In this document: one piece after another, positions 8,763-17,734 of the stretch
How the letters are laid out: every line of letters starts with the position of its first letter
Position numbering within the stretch: the first letter of the stretch is position 1
NCBI GenBank assembly: GCA_946403085.1
Contig: CAMIYM010000003.1
Coordinates: 202,317-266,316 of the forward strand
Reading direction: 5' to 3'
Length of the DNA stretch: 64,000 bases
Source of the DNA: an uncultured Clostridia bacterium
Lineage (GTDB): Bacteria > Bacillota > Clostridia > Saccharofermentanales > Saccharofermentanaceae
The notes under the pieces: generated by a model
Database searches by the model: none
What the model was told of the DNA's origin: nothing
The model's input: the letters and a program-made list of their open reading frames with translations, nothing else
Made by a program: the position numbers and the translations under genes

Positions 8763-9398
8763 ATGACTTTTTCAGAAAGAGTATTCAATACCGGAATAGT
8801 ACCGGTCGTAGTGTTAAATAATGTTGAAGATGCAGTGCCTCTGGCTAATGCCCTTCTTAAAGGCGGCATCGACTTTATGGAGATAACCTTCAGGACAGAA
8901 TGTGCAGCTGAATGCATCGCAAAGATCAGCAAAGAAGTGCCTGAAGTAGTTGTCGGCGCAGGAACAGTCCTGAATGTTGAACAGGCAAAGCTTGCAGTCG
9001 AAAACGGTGCGAAGTTCATCGTATCACCCGGTCTTGATGAGGAAACTGTTACCTGGGCGATCGGAAACAACATCCCTGTTATTCCGGGATGTGTTACTCC
9101 TACGGAGATCATGAAGGCAATCAGTCTTGGACTTAAAGTGGTCAAGTTCTTCCCGGCTGATGTATACGGCGGTATCAAAGCTATTAAGGCTTTGTCAGCT
9201 CCTTTCGGACAGATCAAGTTCCTTCCTACGGGCGGCGTATCAGAAGCTAATCTTAAGGACTTCATCGAAAACAAATCAGTTGCAGCGATCGGCGGAAGCT
9301 GGGTCTGCAAGAAAGACGATATTGCAAACCACGATTGGGATAAGATAACAACACTTTCGGAGAATGCGGTAAAGATCATTAAGGAGACAAGAACATGA
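8763..9398 (+). CDS. eda: 2-dehydro-3-deoxy-6-phosphogluconate (KDPG) aldolase
   Basis: Eda splits KDPG into pyruvate and glyceraldehyde-3-phosphate, the last step of glucuronate catabolism and of the Entner-Doudoroff route. It is 211 residues, a normal length. The Schiff-base lysine is K128 in [12 protein letters not shown], the catalytic glutamate is E40 in FMEITFRTE, and GAGTVLN and GCVTPTE are family blocks. A GTG at 8754 is in frame, but the ATG at 8763 sits correctly behind GAGAGGTG. The gene overlaps kdgK by four bases (ATGA), so the two are translationally coupled. Confidence 0.95.
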   Translation: MTFSERVFNTGIVPVVVLNNVEDAVPLANALLKGGIDFMEITFRTECAAECIAKISKEVPEVVVGAGTVLNVEQAKLAVENGAKFIVSPGLDEETVTWAIGNNIPVIPGCVTPTEIMKAISLGLKVVKFFPADVYGGIKAIKALSAPFGQIKFLPTGGVSEANLKDFIENKSVAAIGGSWVCKKDDIANHDWDKITTLSENAVKIIKETRT

Positions 9399-10423
9399 GT
9401 AAATATCTTACTTTTGGTGAATTGATGTTAAGACTTAAGAGTCCCGGAAGAGAGCGCTTTATGCAGTCTCCTTCTCTTGAAGCCACATTCGGCGGCGGTG
9501 AGGCCAATGTTGCCGTATCACTTGCAAATTACGGACTCGAAGCAGAGTTCCTTTCTGTCATTCCCGAAAATGCGATAGGTGATGCTGCAATAGGAGAGCT
9601 CAGAAGATTTAATGTCGGAACTGACAAGGTAATAAGAACGGAAGGCAGAATGGGCATCTACTATCTTGAGACAGGTGCCAACCAGCGTGCAAGCAAAGTA
9701 ATCTACGACAGAGCTTATTCTGCGATATCACTTTTCAAGCCCGAGGGTTACGACTGGGAGAAGGTCTATAAGGATGTAAAGTGGCTTCATATCTCAGGCA
9801 TTACACCTGCCATTTCAGAAGAGACAAAGGATGCTTCTTTGCTGGCAGTAAAGGAAGCTAAGAAGAGGGGCATCACTGTCTCGATCGATCTTAACTATAG
9901 AAAGAATCTCTGGAAATACGGTGTCGATGCTAAGGAAGTCATGAGTGAGATGACTAAGTATGCCGACATCATAATCGCAAATGAGGAAGACTGCCAGAAA
10001 TCTCTGGGACTTAAGTGCGAGAGCAATGTCGAAGGTGGAAAGCTCGATCAGGAAGACTATAAGAAACTTAGTGACAGCCTTCTTGCTGAGTATCCTAATG
10101 TTAAAAAGGTTGCTATCACATTGAGAGAGAGCAAGAGCGCAGATATCAACTTCTGGGCAGCAGCTCTTAATAACGGATCTGAATTCATAGTAAGCCGTAA
10201 GTATGAGATGTATGACATTGTAGACCGTGTTGGCGGAGGAGATTCATTCGCGGGCGGACTTATCTATGGCCTTAATGAACTTGGAAGTGACAGGGAAGCT
10301 CTTGAGTTTGCTGTTGCTGCAAGCTGCTTAAAGCACACCATTGACGGTGATTTCAACAGGGTAACACTCGATGAAGTCCAGAAGCTTGCCAAGGGTGACG
10401 GTTCAGGCAGAGTTCAGAGGTAA
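9395..10423 (+). CDS. kdgK: 2-dehydro-3-deoxygluconate (KDG) kinase, PfkB family
   Basis: This kinase phosphorylates KDG with ATP to give KDPG, the substrate of the aldolase encoded just upstream. The length is 342 residues. The N-terminal sugar-binding block [15 protein letters not shown] and the C-terminal PfkB signature [14 protein letters not shown] (catalytic base D283) are intact. The start overlaps the eda stop, so the pair is expressed together. Other PfkB sugar kinases cannot be excluded by motif alone, but the pairing with Eda makes KDG the best substrate. Confidence 0.9.
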   Translation: MSKYLTFGELMLRLKSPGRERFMQSPSLEATFGGGEANVAVSLANYGLEAEFLSVIPENAIGDAAIGELRRFNVGTDKVIRTEGRMGIYYLETGANQRASKVIYDRAYSAISLFKPEGYDWEKVYKDVKWLHISGITPAISEETKDASLLAVKEAKKRGITVSIDLNYRKNLWKYGVDAKEVMSEMTKYADIIIANEEDCQKSLGLKCESNVEGGKLDQEDYKKLSDSLLAEYPNVKKVAITLRESKSADINFWAAALNNGSEFIVSRKYEMYDIVDRVGGGDSFAGGLIYGLNELGSDREALEFAVAASCLKHTIDGDFNRVTLDEVQKLAKGDGSGRVQR

Positions 10424-10494
10424 CCTGGGTTTCTGTAATAAAATTTTAATGATATTCTGCTTTTTGCCTGATAGAATATAAGCCTGGGGAAAAA

Positions 10495-11697
10495 ATGAGA
10501 GGCTTAATGGGTTTAAAAAGCGTAAAGGACTATGCCGTTAAGGCTATAGCAATGATATCAATGGCTGCAGTAGTTGCAGGCATTGGTGTTAGTTATGTGA
10601 ATCCGGTGGACGTAACGGCCGACGGTGCTAAGTACACGACCCTCTATGATGTTTTTAGGGACAGAAGTGGTAAGCCGTCTAAGTTCATGACCCAGGAAGT
10701 TATGCAGCAGAAAGTCCTTGCGAACTGCAAAAAGCTTTCCGGAATAGGCTATTCCAGTGGTAATCAGGAAAACTATCTCGCTTGTGACGGCTTTGTAAGT
10801 CTTGTGTTCCGTTTGACATTTGGAACTGCACATGAATTCACAAAGCGTAAGGATAAGTACTACTGCAAGTTCAATATCAAAGAAGAGCACAAGGTTGCCT
10901 GCAGCTATGTCGACAGGTATGAGATCTACAGACCGGGCGGCACCTCTGTTACATGGCTATACAAGAACTATGTAAACAAGGTAGTAAAGCCCCGTGGTTC
11001 CAAGCGTAAAAAGGTGGAGGGCATGAATAATGCCCAGTGGGTCGAGTATCTTAATAAGATCGGTGCTCAGCCCGGAGATATTATTTTCTGGGATAACGAT
11101 AAAGATGATAAGTTCTGGACTCATGTTGGAATCTATGCGGGAATAGAAAAGGGCGTTGCCAAGATGTGGCATGCTTCCGCGGTCAAGAAGAAAGTTATGA
11201 AGCAGAACCTTTCCGAGATTACTAATGAAGTTTGTTATCTCGATTATGCCTGCGTTGTCGCATTGACTGATGCACCTGCCAGGATCGGACTTTTTGCTGA
11301 TTCGGAAAACAGTTCAAGTGATTTCTCTTTTTCAGTATACAAAGATGCAGTTTGCAAGACGAAGATCGGAAGGCTCGCAAGCAGTTGTACATTAAAGGAT
11401 GAAACAGCTTTAGACAGCATCAAGGTCTGGCCTTCTGATGACAAAGATGTCTATGAACGTACACTTTACCTCAGACGGGATATGGCACCATACAAAGTCA
11501 AGAATGCTGAACTAGCTGGAAGCGATCAGACCGTATTTAAACTGGTTATCAGGATAGAGAAAGGTCCGGATAAAAAAGGAAAGCTGACATATGCGATATA
11601 TGGCGCGAAAGATATGAGATATTATGGCGGCAAGACGATCAATAACTACGATTATCTGACGGGCAGTAAGGTCATACCGATAACAGATCTGAAATGA
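10495..11697 (+). CDS. Secreted NlpC/P60-like cysteine peptidase
   Basis: This is a probable cell-wall or exported peptidase of 400 residues. The first 40 residues form a signal sequence (hydrophobic AIAMISMAAVVAGIGV) with likely cleavage near VTA-DG. The NlpC/P60-type catalytic features are visible: Cys97 in LACDGFVSLVFRLTFG, His210 in WTHVGIYAG after PGDIIFWD, and a further His226 in WHAS. These enzymes usually cut peptidoglycan stem peptides. The insertion between Cys and His is longer than usual (about 110 residues). The C-terminal 150 residues match nothing I recognise. The ribosome site is GGGGA before 10495; ATG 10507 behind AGAGG is an alternative start. Confidence 0.75.
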   Translation: MRGLMGLKSVKDYAVKAIAMISMAAVVAGIGVSYVNPVDVTADGAKYTTLYDVFRDRSGKPSKFMTQEVMQQKVLANCKKLSGIGYSSGNQENYLACDGFVSLVFRLTFGTAHEFTKRKDKYYCKFNIKEEHKVACSYVDRYEIYRPGGTSVTWLYKNYVNKVVKPRGSKRKKVEGMNNAQWVEYLNKIGAQPGDIIFWDNDKDDKFWTHVGIYAGIEKGVAKMWHASAVKKKVMKQNLSEITNEVCYLDYACVVALTDAPARIGLFADSENSSSDFSFSVYKDAVCKTKIGRLASSCTLKDETALDSIKVWPSDDKDVYERTLYLRRDMAPYKVKNAELAGSDQTVFKLVIRIEKGPDKKGKLTYAIYGAKDMRYYGGKTINNYDYLTGSKVIPITDLK

Positions 11698-11705
11698 CAG
11701 ATAAT

Positions 11706-11739
11706 AAAAGCACTCCGGATTATATGGAGTGCTTTTTTA
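11706..11739 (+). terminator. Terminator after the NlpC/P60 gene
   Basis: AAAAGCACTCC pairs with GGAGTGCTTTT around a 9-base loop and is followed by a T-run. It is a classic intrinsic terminator. Confidence 0.9.
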
Positions 11740-11841
11740 TTGCAAGCCCAAGTTTGACCTTGTTGCTTTTTATATTATAATTATCTGGTGTTAACTGAAT
11801 TGTATAGTCGGGTTTTCTTGGCCATACGAAAGGGGTGCTCT

Positions 11842-14415
11842 ATGGATTTTCGTGCAAAGACTAGCGATGAAATGACAGATCTTGAGATCAGGCATTTGAA
11901 CACCGTAAGAGAGCTTGCGAGTGAGTGTATGGTCCTTCTTGAGAACGGAGGGGCTTTACCGATAAGAAATCCGGGAAGGATCGCCCTTTACGGAAACGGT
12001 GCCAGACACACCGTTAAAGGCGGCGGCGGTTCCGGTGAGGTTAATTCCAGATTTGAAGTGTCGATCTATGACGGTCTTGTTGATGCAGGATTTGATGTGG
12101 CATCGACCGGATGGCTCGACAGATATGATGCAGTCTATGATGCAACTGTTAAGGCATACATGGATAAGGTCGAGACGACCGCAAAAGAACGCGGTGTTCC
12201 TGCTACAAGCGTTTACTTCGAGATGGCTCTTGAGGCTCCTGTTATGCCTAAGATCACAGAGGAAGATGTAGCTGAAGCAGCTTGTGATACTGCTATTTTC
12301 GTTATTTCACGTGATTCCACAGAGGGAAGAGACAGAAAGCCTGAAAAGGGTGATTACTATCTTACCGATGAGGAAGACTATAATCTTGATTTCTTAGCTG
12401 ACCATTTTGAGAAGATCATCGTGCTTCTTAATATCGGCGGCGTTATCGATATGTCACAGCTTAAGCACCGTCCGGGTGTGGATGCTATCCTGCTTGTCGG
12501 CCAGGTCGGCAACCAGACAGGATACATCGTTGCTGATGCAATCACAGGCAAGACAAATCCTTCCGGAAAGCTCGTTGATACATGGGCTAAGGCTTATGAG
12601 GATTATCCTTGTGCGAATGAGTTTTCGAGCCTTGACGGCAATACTGATGACGAGTTCTACAGAGAAGGAATCTATGTAGGATACAGATATTTCGATTCAT
12701 TTGGCATCATGCCTCTCTATCCTTTCGGATACGGCAGATCCTATACGACATTCTCTACTGAAGTCTTAAGCGTTACCCAGGAAGATTCCGATATCAAGAT
12801 CTGGGTCAAGGTAACAAATACCGGTACTGAGTTTGCAGGAAAGCAGGTCATTCAGGTCTATTTCTCAGCACCTGAAGGCTATATTGACAGACCTTATCAA
12901 GAACTTGCCGGCTTTGCAAAGACAGATCTTATCTATCCGGGCGAGAGCATGAATGTTGAAGTATCTTTCCCTATCGATAATTTCGCTTGCTTTGACGATT
13001 CTTATCCGGCAAAAGTAATCCCTGACGGCGATTACATCATCAGAGTCGGTACAAGTTCACGTGAGACAAAGATCGAAGCTGTCCTTAATATTCCTGAATT
13101 CATAGTCAAGGAAAAGTATGACAGGATCCTTGAAGACGATGAGAGATTCAGATTCGAAGACATGAGGAATCCCGGAACAGGAAAGCTTGCTCACCAGGCC
13201 GTTGAAGAAGCCCAGCTCGCCGCTTGTACCAGAAAGTTCACCCTCAATACTTTCCGTATCAGAAGAGGTGCTACCAGATACAGAGGCGTTTGTGAGACTT
13301 ACGTGGACGAGAGAAGAGATGAAGTTCTCACATTAGGTTCAGTAATCGGACGTAATGCCGGTGTTGCAGAACTGGTTGCACAGTTCTCTTTGGAAGAACT
13401 GGCTGAACTTGTTGTCGGAAACTATATCAAGGATGGCTTTGAGGATATAGTATTCTCATCGGCCATGAACGTTCCCGGTGCTGCTGCCGAGACAACGTCC
13501 CAGTTTGAAAGAAAGAGAAGGATCCATCCTCTCGTTATGGCTGACGGTCCTGCGGGATTAAGACTTCAGCCTCATTTCAAGGCAACAAAGGATGGCGACC
13601 TTTTAAGAGGCGGTGAGACCTTTGGTCTTATCTATAATGACTTCCCGGAAGATACACCTGAAGACGCAGTCGATTACTATCAGTACTGCACGATGATCCC
13701 TGTAGCGAATGCGCTTGCATCCAGCTGGAACCTCAATCTTATCGGTACACTCGGCCGTCTTGTCGGTGAAGAGATGGAGGAATTCGGAGTTCACCTCTGG
13801 CTTGCTCCCGGAATGAATATCCACAGGAATCCTTTGTGTGGAAGAAATTTCGAGTATTATTCAGAAGATCCGCTGGTTACAGGTCTTTGTGCTGCTTACG
13901 ACACACTGGGTGTACAGTCTGTTGACGGCAAGGGTGTAACCATTAAGCATTTCGCCTGCAACAACCAGGAAGATAACAGAATGTTCAGCAACTCTCACGT
14001 ATCAGTAAGAGCTCTGCGCGACATATACCTGAGAGGATTTGAGATCGCAGTTAAGATGGCACAGCCTTTCTGCGTCATGACATCTTACAATCTCCTCAAC
14101 GGAATACATACAGCAAATAACTATGAGCTGATCCAGAGCGTATTAAGAGATGAATGGGACTATGAAGGTGCAGTTATGACCGATTGGTTCTCATCTTTTG
14201 AAGATGTTGAATTCTTAGGCTATGACGAATCCAAGCTTAAGTATCCGCCGGCATTCTCAAGATTATGTGTTTATGCCGGATGTGATATGCAGATGCCCGG
14301 ATGTGCCAAGAATGCAGAAGACATCGTGACAGCCGTTAACCACGGAAGACTTACACTTGCAGATGTTCAGGCTGCCGCCATGAATGTAATACGTCTCGCG
14401 ATCAAGTGCTCGTAA
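11842..14415 (+). CDS. GH3 beta-glucosidase/beta-xylosidase-type enzyme with permuted domain order, cytoplasmic
   Basis: This 857-residue glycoside hydrolase probably releases monosaccharides from imported oligosaccharides. The order is reversed relative to most GH3 enzymes. The alpha/beta sandwich comes first (LASECMVLLENGGALPI near residue 25), a fibronectin-III-like domain lies in the middle (GRSYTTF onward), and the barrel with the nucleophile comes last. D781 in GAVMTDWFSS is the predicted nucleophile, and VMADGPAGLRLQ and NNQEDNR are barrel blocks. The same order is known in Ruminococcus and Butyrivibrio beta-glucosidases. No signal peptide is present. The start at 11842 follows AAAGGGGTG; upstream in-frame residues back to 11788 are probably not translated. 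Confidence 0.92.
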   Translation: MDFRAKTSDEMTDLEIRHLNTVRELASECMVLLENGGALPIRNPGRIALYGNGARHTVKGGGGSGEVNSRFEVSIYDGLVDAGFDVASTGWLDRYDAVYDATVKAYMDKVETTAKERGVPATSVYFEMALEAPVMPKITEEDVAEAACDTAIFVISRDSTEGRDRKPEKGDYYLTDEEDYNLDFLADHFEKIIVLLNIGGVIDMSQLKHRPGVDAILLVGQVGNQTGYIVADAITGKTNPSGKLVDTWAKAYEDYPCANEFSSLDGNTDDEFYREGIYVGYRYFDSFGIMPLYPFGYGRSYTTFSTEVLSVTQEDSDIKIWVKVTNTGTEFAGKQVIQVYFSAPEGYIDRPYQELAGFAKTDLIYPGESMNVEVSFPIDNFACFDDSYPAKVIPDGDYIIRVGTSSRETKIEAVLNIPEFIVKEKYDRILEDDERFRFEDMRNPGTGKLAHQAVEEAQLAACTRKFTLNTFRIRRGATRYRGVCETYVDERRDEVLTLGSVIGRNAGVAELVAQFSLEELAELVVGNYIKDGFEDIVFSSAMNVPGAAAETTSQFERKRRIHPLVMADGPAGLRLQPHFKATKDGDLLRGGETFGLIYNDFPEDTPEDAVDYYQYCTMIPVANALASSWNLNLIGTLGRLVGEEMEEFGVHLWLAPGMNIHRNPLCGRNFEYYSEDPLVTGLCAAYDTLGVQSVDGKGVTIKHFACNNQEDNRMFSNSHVSVRALRDIYLRGFEIAVKMAQPFCVMTSYNLLNGIHTANNYELIQSVLRDEWDYEGAVMTDWFSSFEDVEFLGYDESKLKYPPAFSRLCVYAGCDMQMPGCAKNAEDIVTAVNHGRLTLADVQAAAMNVIRLAIKCS

Positions 14416-14426
14416 ACAGGAGTTAA

Positions 14427-15770
14427 ATGAACGAAGTATTTGATTCGGAACATATCAATGTGGAATACAAGAAGGACGAAGACATCGTCCTTGTTGTATT
14501 GAAGGGGAAGGTCAAAAGAGATAACTACAGAACGCCCATGATGCATGCTTCTGACATGCTCTTAAGGCATTCATGCAAGGTCCTTGCAGTTGACTTTCAG
14601 TCCGACCCGGAGCTTAGTGAAGCAGATATTAACTGGAGCAAGAAGATCCTCTTTAACAACCTTAAGAAGAGCGGTCTTGAAAAGCTTATCCTCATCACAC
14701 CGGAGAGTACAGATCTTGTTAAGAAGGTCGTTAATTTCTGCGGTGGAAAATTCAAGACAGTTATTAGCAAGAGCTATGAGGATGTAATAAACGATATAGA
14801 TTCTGCGAGAGCTGCTGAAGAGAAGTATTCGAAGATGACACGCGAAGATGCTCTTGAATACATGGGCCTTAATGCAGATTCCGATATCAAAGAGATCGAC
14901 GACCGCTTCTGGCAGATGTCCAAGAAGTACAGAGGTCAGGAAGATCCGGAATCCATGGCTATGGAAGATGAGATCTCCGCTATCTACGATATCGCTTCCG
15001 GAAGACGTGATATCAGGGCTGAAGAAGAAGAGCGCAAGAAGAATGAGCCCATGTACTTCGGCAGATATAAGAGCGACTGGGATAATATCATCAGATATAA
15101 CTGGAAGAACTGGCTTTTGGGAGCTGTTGTCGGTATCTCAGCACTTTGCGTTATCATCGGCTATGTAATGAACTCCAAGTCGGACTGTTCTGTTCTTGTT
15201 TTCGGGCACATGTATCTGGATAACACATACATCCGTGAGGCTCTGGAAGAACAGAACCTTAAGAATCCTTATGTGGGACTCGCGGATATCGTCGTTCCAA
15301 ACGATGAGAATATTCCGATGGACAAGATGGGAAATGAGGCTTTCAATGCGCAGTTCTATACCAATCCTGATGTGCTCATCTCAGATGAGAGGAGTTATCA
15401 ATACTACTTCAGCACTTTCCAGGATCTGGGCCCCTTGTACGACAGGATTATGGCCGGATTGTCAGACAAGGCAAAGGCCGGCATCAGACCTGTCTATATG
15501 TCGGAGAGAGAAGCGATAAGAAAGAATAATGATCTTCTGCAGTCCAGCGGATTTGTAGCTGAAGATTTAAGAAACCCTGCAGAATTCCCTGATGATCCGA
15601 TACTTATCGGTATCGAGATCACGGATCCTGATATAGTTACGAAAATGGGCGTGGAAGCAAAGTGGAAGTCCCGTAAGACGACTTTCGTCCTTGGACGCTG
15701 TGCCAACAGCAAAGATGATGACATGACTGTATTGATCATCACCACGATCATCAACGCGGCATTCAAGTAA
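14427..15770 (+). CDS. Membrane protein with STAS-like and J-like cytoplasmic regions, function unknown
   Basis: The 447-residue protein lies 11 bp behind the GH3 gene with a good ribosome site (AGGAG), so the two are probably co-transcribed. Residues 1-125 alternate strands and helices in a way that resembles STAS/SpoIIAA-like folds (VEYKKDEDIVLVVLKGKV, then a ...CGGKFKTVISKSYEDV end). Residues 138-192 resemble a short J-domain (EDALEYMGLNADSDIKEID) but lack the HPD tripeptide. A basic stretch is followed by one membrane helix at about 229-249, and roughly 200 residues lie outside. I do not recognise a family for the whole protein; both domain assignments come from patterns only. Confidence 0.6.
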   Translation: MNEVFDSEHINVEYKKDEDIVLVVLKGKVKRDNYRTPMMHASDMLLRHSCKVLAVDFQSDPELSEADINWSKKILFNNLKKSGLEKLILITPESTDLVKKVVNFCGGKFKTVISKSYEDVINDIDSARAAEEKYSKMTREDALEYMGLNADSDIKEIDDRFWQMSKKYRGQEDPESMAMEDEISAIYDIASGRRDIRAEEEERKKNEPMYFGRYKSDWDNIIRYNWKNWLLGAVVGISALCVIIGYVMNSKSDCSVLVFGHMYLDNTYIREALEEQNLKNPYVGLADIVVPNDENIPMDKMGNEAFNAQFYTNPDVLISDERSYQYYFSTFQDLGPLYDRIMAGLSDKAKAGIRPVYMSEREAIRKNNDLLQSSGFVAEDLRNPAEFPDDPILIGIEITDPDIVTKMGVEAKWKSRKTTFVLGRCANSKDDDMTVLIITTIINAAFK

Positions 15771-15773
15771 GTC

Positions 15774-16514
15774 TTATTTAAGCCCCGCAGCTTTAAAGAG
15801 AAGACCTAATTCGTCCTCTGTAAGAGGTCGGAACTCTCCGCATGAGTCGATGTCTTCGCTGACTTTTACTCCTGCTAGTTCGATCCTTCGAAGTTCTAAG
15901 ACTTCCTTATTGAAGTGCGCGAAGATCCTTCTTACTTCGTGAGTCTTTCCCTCGTGAAGAGTAAGAAGAGCTCTCATGGTTCCGTCGCTCAACTTGTCTT
16001 TTACTTTAAGGTCAGCAGGTGCGATCTGTTCGCTGTAGCCCTTGTCACGGATCGAAAAGCCGGCTGCTACAGTCGCAATCTCTTCATCTGTCCATTCCAG
16101 TCCTCTATATGTCGCCAGGTAGATCTTGGGGACTTCATACCTGGGAGACTGGAGCCTGTGTGAAAGCTCACCGTCATTGGTGATGATCAGAAGACCTGAT
16201 GTGTGATAGTCGAGCCTTCCGACAGGGGAGAGCTTTTTGGACTTCAGTTCGGAGGGAATATAATCTGCAACACAAGGCAGGCGCTTGTCTTCCATTGCTG
16301 TAAGTACGCCGTCCGGTTTATCGAGAAGATAGTAAAGCTTTGTCTGACAGTTGATCTCCTGTCCGTCAAAGGTGATGGAATCGCTCTCATTTACGTGATA
16401 TGAAGCGTCAGTAACGACAACACCGTTAACCTGAACGCTGCCATGAGAGATCTTATCTCTTAGCCGGGATCTTGTTCCCAGACCGCTGTTTGCAAGTAAT
16501 CTGTCGAGTCTCAT
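15774..16514 (-). CDS. rsuA: RsuA/RluB-family rRNA pseudouridine synthase
   Basis: This enzyme isomerises a uridine in rRNA. Its 246 residues and the block LLDKPDGVLTAMEDKR resemble Bacillus YtzG and E. coli RsuA, which modify 16S U516. An S4 RNA-binding domain covers residues 1-60 (RLDRLLANSGLGTRSRLRD). The catalytic motif GRLDYHTSGLLIITNDGEL carries the essential Asp. The start ATG at 16514 has no ribosome site; instead a TATAAT lies six bases upstream, which suggests a leaderless mRNA. The gene is convergent with the gene before it (three bases apart) and divergent from the Smr gene. Confidence 0.88.
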   Translation of the reverse strand: MRLDRLLANSGLGTRSRLRDKISHGSVQVNGVVVTDASYHVNESDSITFDGQEINCQTKLYYLLDKPDGVLTAMEDKRLPCVADYIPSELKSKKLSPVGRLDYHTSGLLIITNDGELSHRLQSPRYEVPKIYLATYRGLEWTDEEIATVAAGFSIRDKGYSEQIAPADLKVKDKLSDGTMRALLTLHEGKTHEVRRIFAHFNKEVLELRRIELAGVKVSEDIDSCGEFRPLTEDELGLLFKAAGLK

Positions 16515-16520
16515 GAGGTT

Positions 16521-16526
16521 ATTATA
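16521..16526 (-). promoter_or_regulatory. -10 box of rsuA, placing the transcript start at the ATG
   Basis: On the minus strand TATAAT is followed by six bases and then the ATG of rsuA, so transcription would begin at or next to the A of the start codon. No convincing -35 box is present. Confidence 0.55.
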
Positions 16527-16538
16527 GCTTAATTAGCG

Positions 16539-16544
16539 TATAAT
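16539..16544 (+). promoter_or_regulatory. -10 box of the Smr-udg pair
   Basis: A plus-strand TATAAT lies 22 bases before the ATG at 16566 with the ribosome site GAGAGG between them. It overlaps the upstream region of the divergent rsuA promoter. No clear -35 is seen. Confidence 0.5.
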
Positions 16545-16565
16545 TGTTTTCGAGAGGTCTTACTA

Positions 16566-16904
16566 ATGCAGATAATCAACATCGAACAGGGTCATCCGAA
16601 TGTGCAGCAGGCTATGGTCAAGCTCCAGAACGGGATATACCGCGTCAGGGCGACGGGTCAGCCGGTGGCAAAGATAGTTCACGGCTATGGTTCGTCCGGC
16701 ACGGGCGGGGCGATCAAGCAGGCACTTGGTGTTGAACTCCGTAAGTATATCGCGAGAGGGATGATCAAGTCCTATTGTCCCGGTGAAGATTTCGGACCTT
16801 TTTCCTCGGAAGGAAGGGATATGAGCGCCAGACATCCGGCGGTGTCCAGAGATGTGGACTGGGGACGTCAGAATGACGGAATAACCGTTATCATGTTCAA
16901 GTAA
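16566..16904 (+). CDS. Smr (small MutS-related) domain protein
   Basis: This 112-residue protein consists almost only of an Smr-type domain: an N-terminal beta-alpha unit, then VAKIVHGYGSSGTGGAIKQAL, which matches the conserved IHGxGxG segment of Smr domains, and a final strand ITVIMFK. Smr domains bind or nick nucleic acids in MutS2 and in ribosome rescue factors. It lies nine bases before the DNA glycosylase gene, probably in one operon, which hints at nucleic-acid quality control. Its exact substrate is unknown. Confidence 0.75.
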   Translation: MQIINIEQGHPNVQQAMVKLQNGIYRVRATGQPVAKIVHGYGSSGTGGAIKQALGVELRKYIARGMIKSYCPGEDFGPFSSEGRDMSARHPAVSRDVDWGRQNDGITVIMFK

Positions 16905-16913
16905 GAGGTTAAT

Positions 16914-17513
16914 ATGGCAGACGATTTTGATAAGAAATGGAGCGAGTTTGAAGCCAGATGCAAGGCTTGTCATAACTGCGGGCTCAGGGACGGCTGCACA
17001 AATGTTGTTATATACAGGGGCAGCAGGAAAGCTCCGCTCATGATCATTGGCGAGGCACCGGGAGAGAACGAGGATATCCAGGGACTTCCTTTTGTCGGAA
17101 GATCCGGCCAGCTCCTTCAGAACCTTCTCGGCAGTTATGGATTCACCAATAATGACTATCATATCTGCAATATCGCCAAGTGCAGGCCGCCTCAGAACAG
17201 GCGCCCGACACCGGAGGAGATACACAGCTGCAAGCCTTTGCTCGCTGAACAGTTCATGCTCGTAAAGCCCAGGGTGATCCTCCTGTGCGGTTCGACGGCC
17301 TATGAGGGATTCTTCGGCACCAAGCCCGTCATGCATGACGTAAGAGGCCGTTTTATCGAGAAGAACGGGTACTTCATCATGACGACTTACCATCCGGCTT
17401 ATGCCCTCCGCAACCCTGCAAATAAGATGCCGATCTACGAAGATATGGGCAAAGTCAGGGAGAAACTGACCGAGATCGGAGCCATGCCTCCGTTAGAGCC
17501 GGTAAAAGAATGA
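16914..17513 (+). CDS. Family 4 uracil-DNA glycosylase (iron-sulfur type)
   Basis: This enzyme excises uracil from DNA. The 199-residue protein has IIGEAPGENED (water-activating motif region), GLPFVGRSGQLL, and the 4Fe-4S ligands: the pair C19-x2-C22 near the start, C90 in KCRPPQNRRPTPEE, and C106. TYHPAYALRNP near the C-terminus is the DNA-intercalating His block. The ribosome site (AGAGG) is good. Length and motifs are complete for the family. Confidence 0.93.
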   Translation: MADDFDKKWSEFEARCKACHNCGLRDGCTNVVIYRGSRKAPLMIIGEAPGENEDIQGLPFVGRSGQLLQNLLGSYGFTNNDYHICNIAKCRPPQNRRPTPEEIHSCKPLLAEQFMLVKPRVILLCGSTAYEGFFGTKPVMHDVRGRFIEKNGYFIMTTYHPAYALRNPANKMPIYEDMGKVREKLTEIGAMPPLEPVKE

Positions 17514-17522
17514 TTTTCCTTA

Positions 17523-17551
17523 TTGATTTTCAGATTTCTCTTTGCTATAAT
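17523..17551 (+). promoter_or_regulatory. Promoter of tRNA-Gln
   Basis: TTGATT (17523-17528) and TATAAT (17546-17551) are spaced 17 bp apart, ending 20 bases before the tRNA. Confidence 0.75.
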
Positions 17552-17571
17552 TCGTGAGTTGCGTTAAGAAT

Positions 17572-17645
17572 TGCCGAATTGTGTAACGGTAGCACACCGG
17601 TCTCTGACACCGTTTGTCAAGGTTCGAATCCTTGTTCGGCAGCCA
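17572..17645 (+). tRNA. tRNA-Gln, anticodon CUG
   Basis: The cloverleaf folds fully. The acceptor stem TGCCGAA pairs with TTCGGCA, the D-arm is GTG-loop-CAC, the anticodon loop is CTCTGAC with anticodon CTG after T33, the T-arm is CAAGG-TTCGAAT-CCTTG, and the discriminator is G with an encoded CCA. The first anticodon-stem pair is a C-T mismatch. The reading gives tRNA-Gln for CAG codons. Confidence 0.95.
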
Positions 17646-17650
17646 AATAT

Positions 17651-17688
17651 AAAGGTTATCTCAAGTATTGAGGTAACCTTTTCTTTTG
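17651..17688 (+). terminator. Terminator of tRNA-Gln
   Basis: AAAGGTTATCTC pairs with GAGGTAACCTTT around a 7-base loop and is followed by TCTTTTG. It lies directly after the tRNA. Confidence 0.85.
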
Positions 17689-17734
17689 TCCCGGGACTGT
17701 TCTAACGATAACGTCATGGTTTTTCCATTAGAGT

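Noticed and set aside
8660..9379. 240-codon extension at the start of uxaC on the minus strand
   Set aside because: It is antisense to eda, which has all catalytic motifs; UxaC has its normal length and a ribosome site at 8659.
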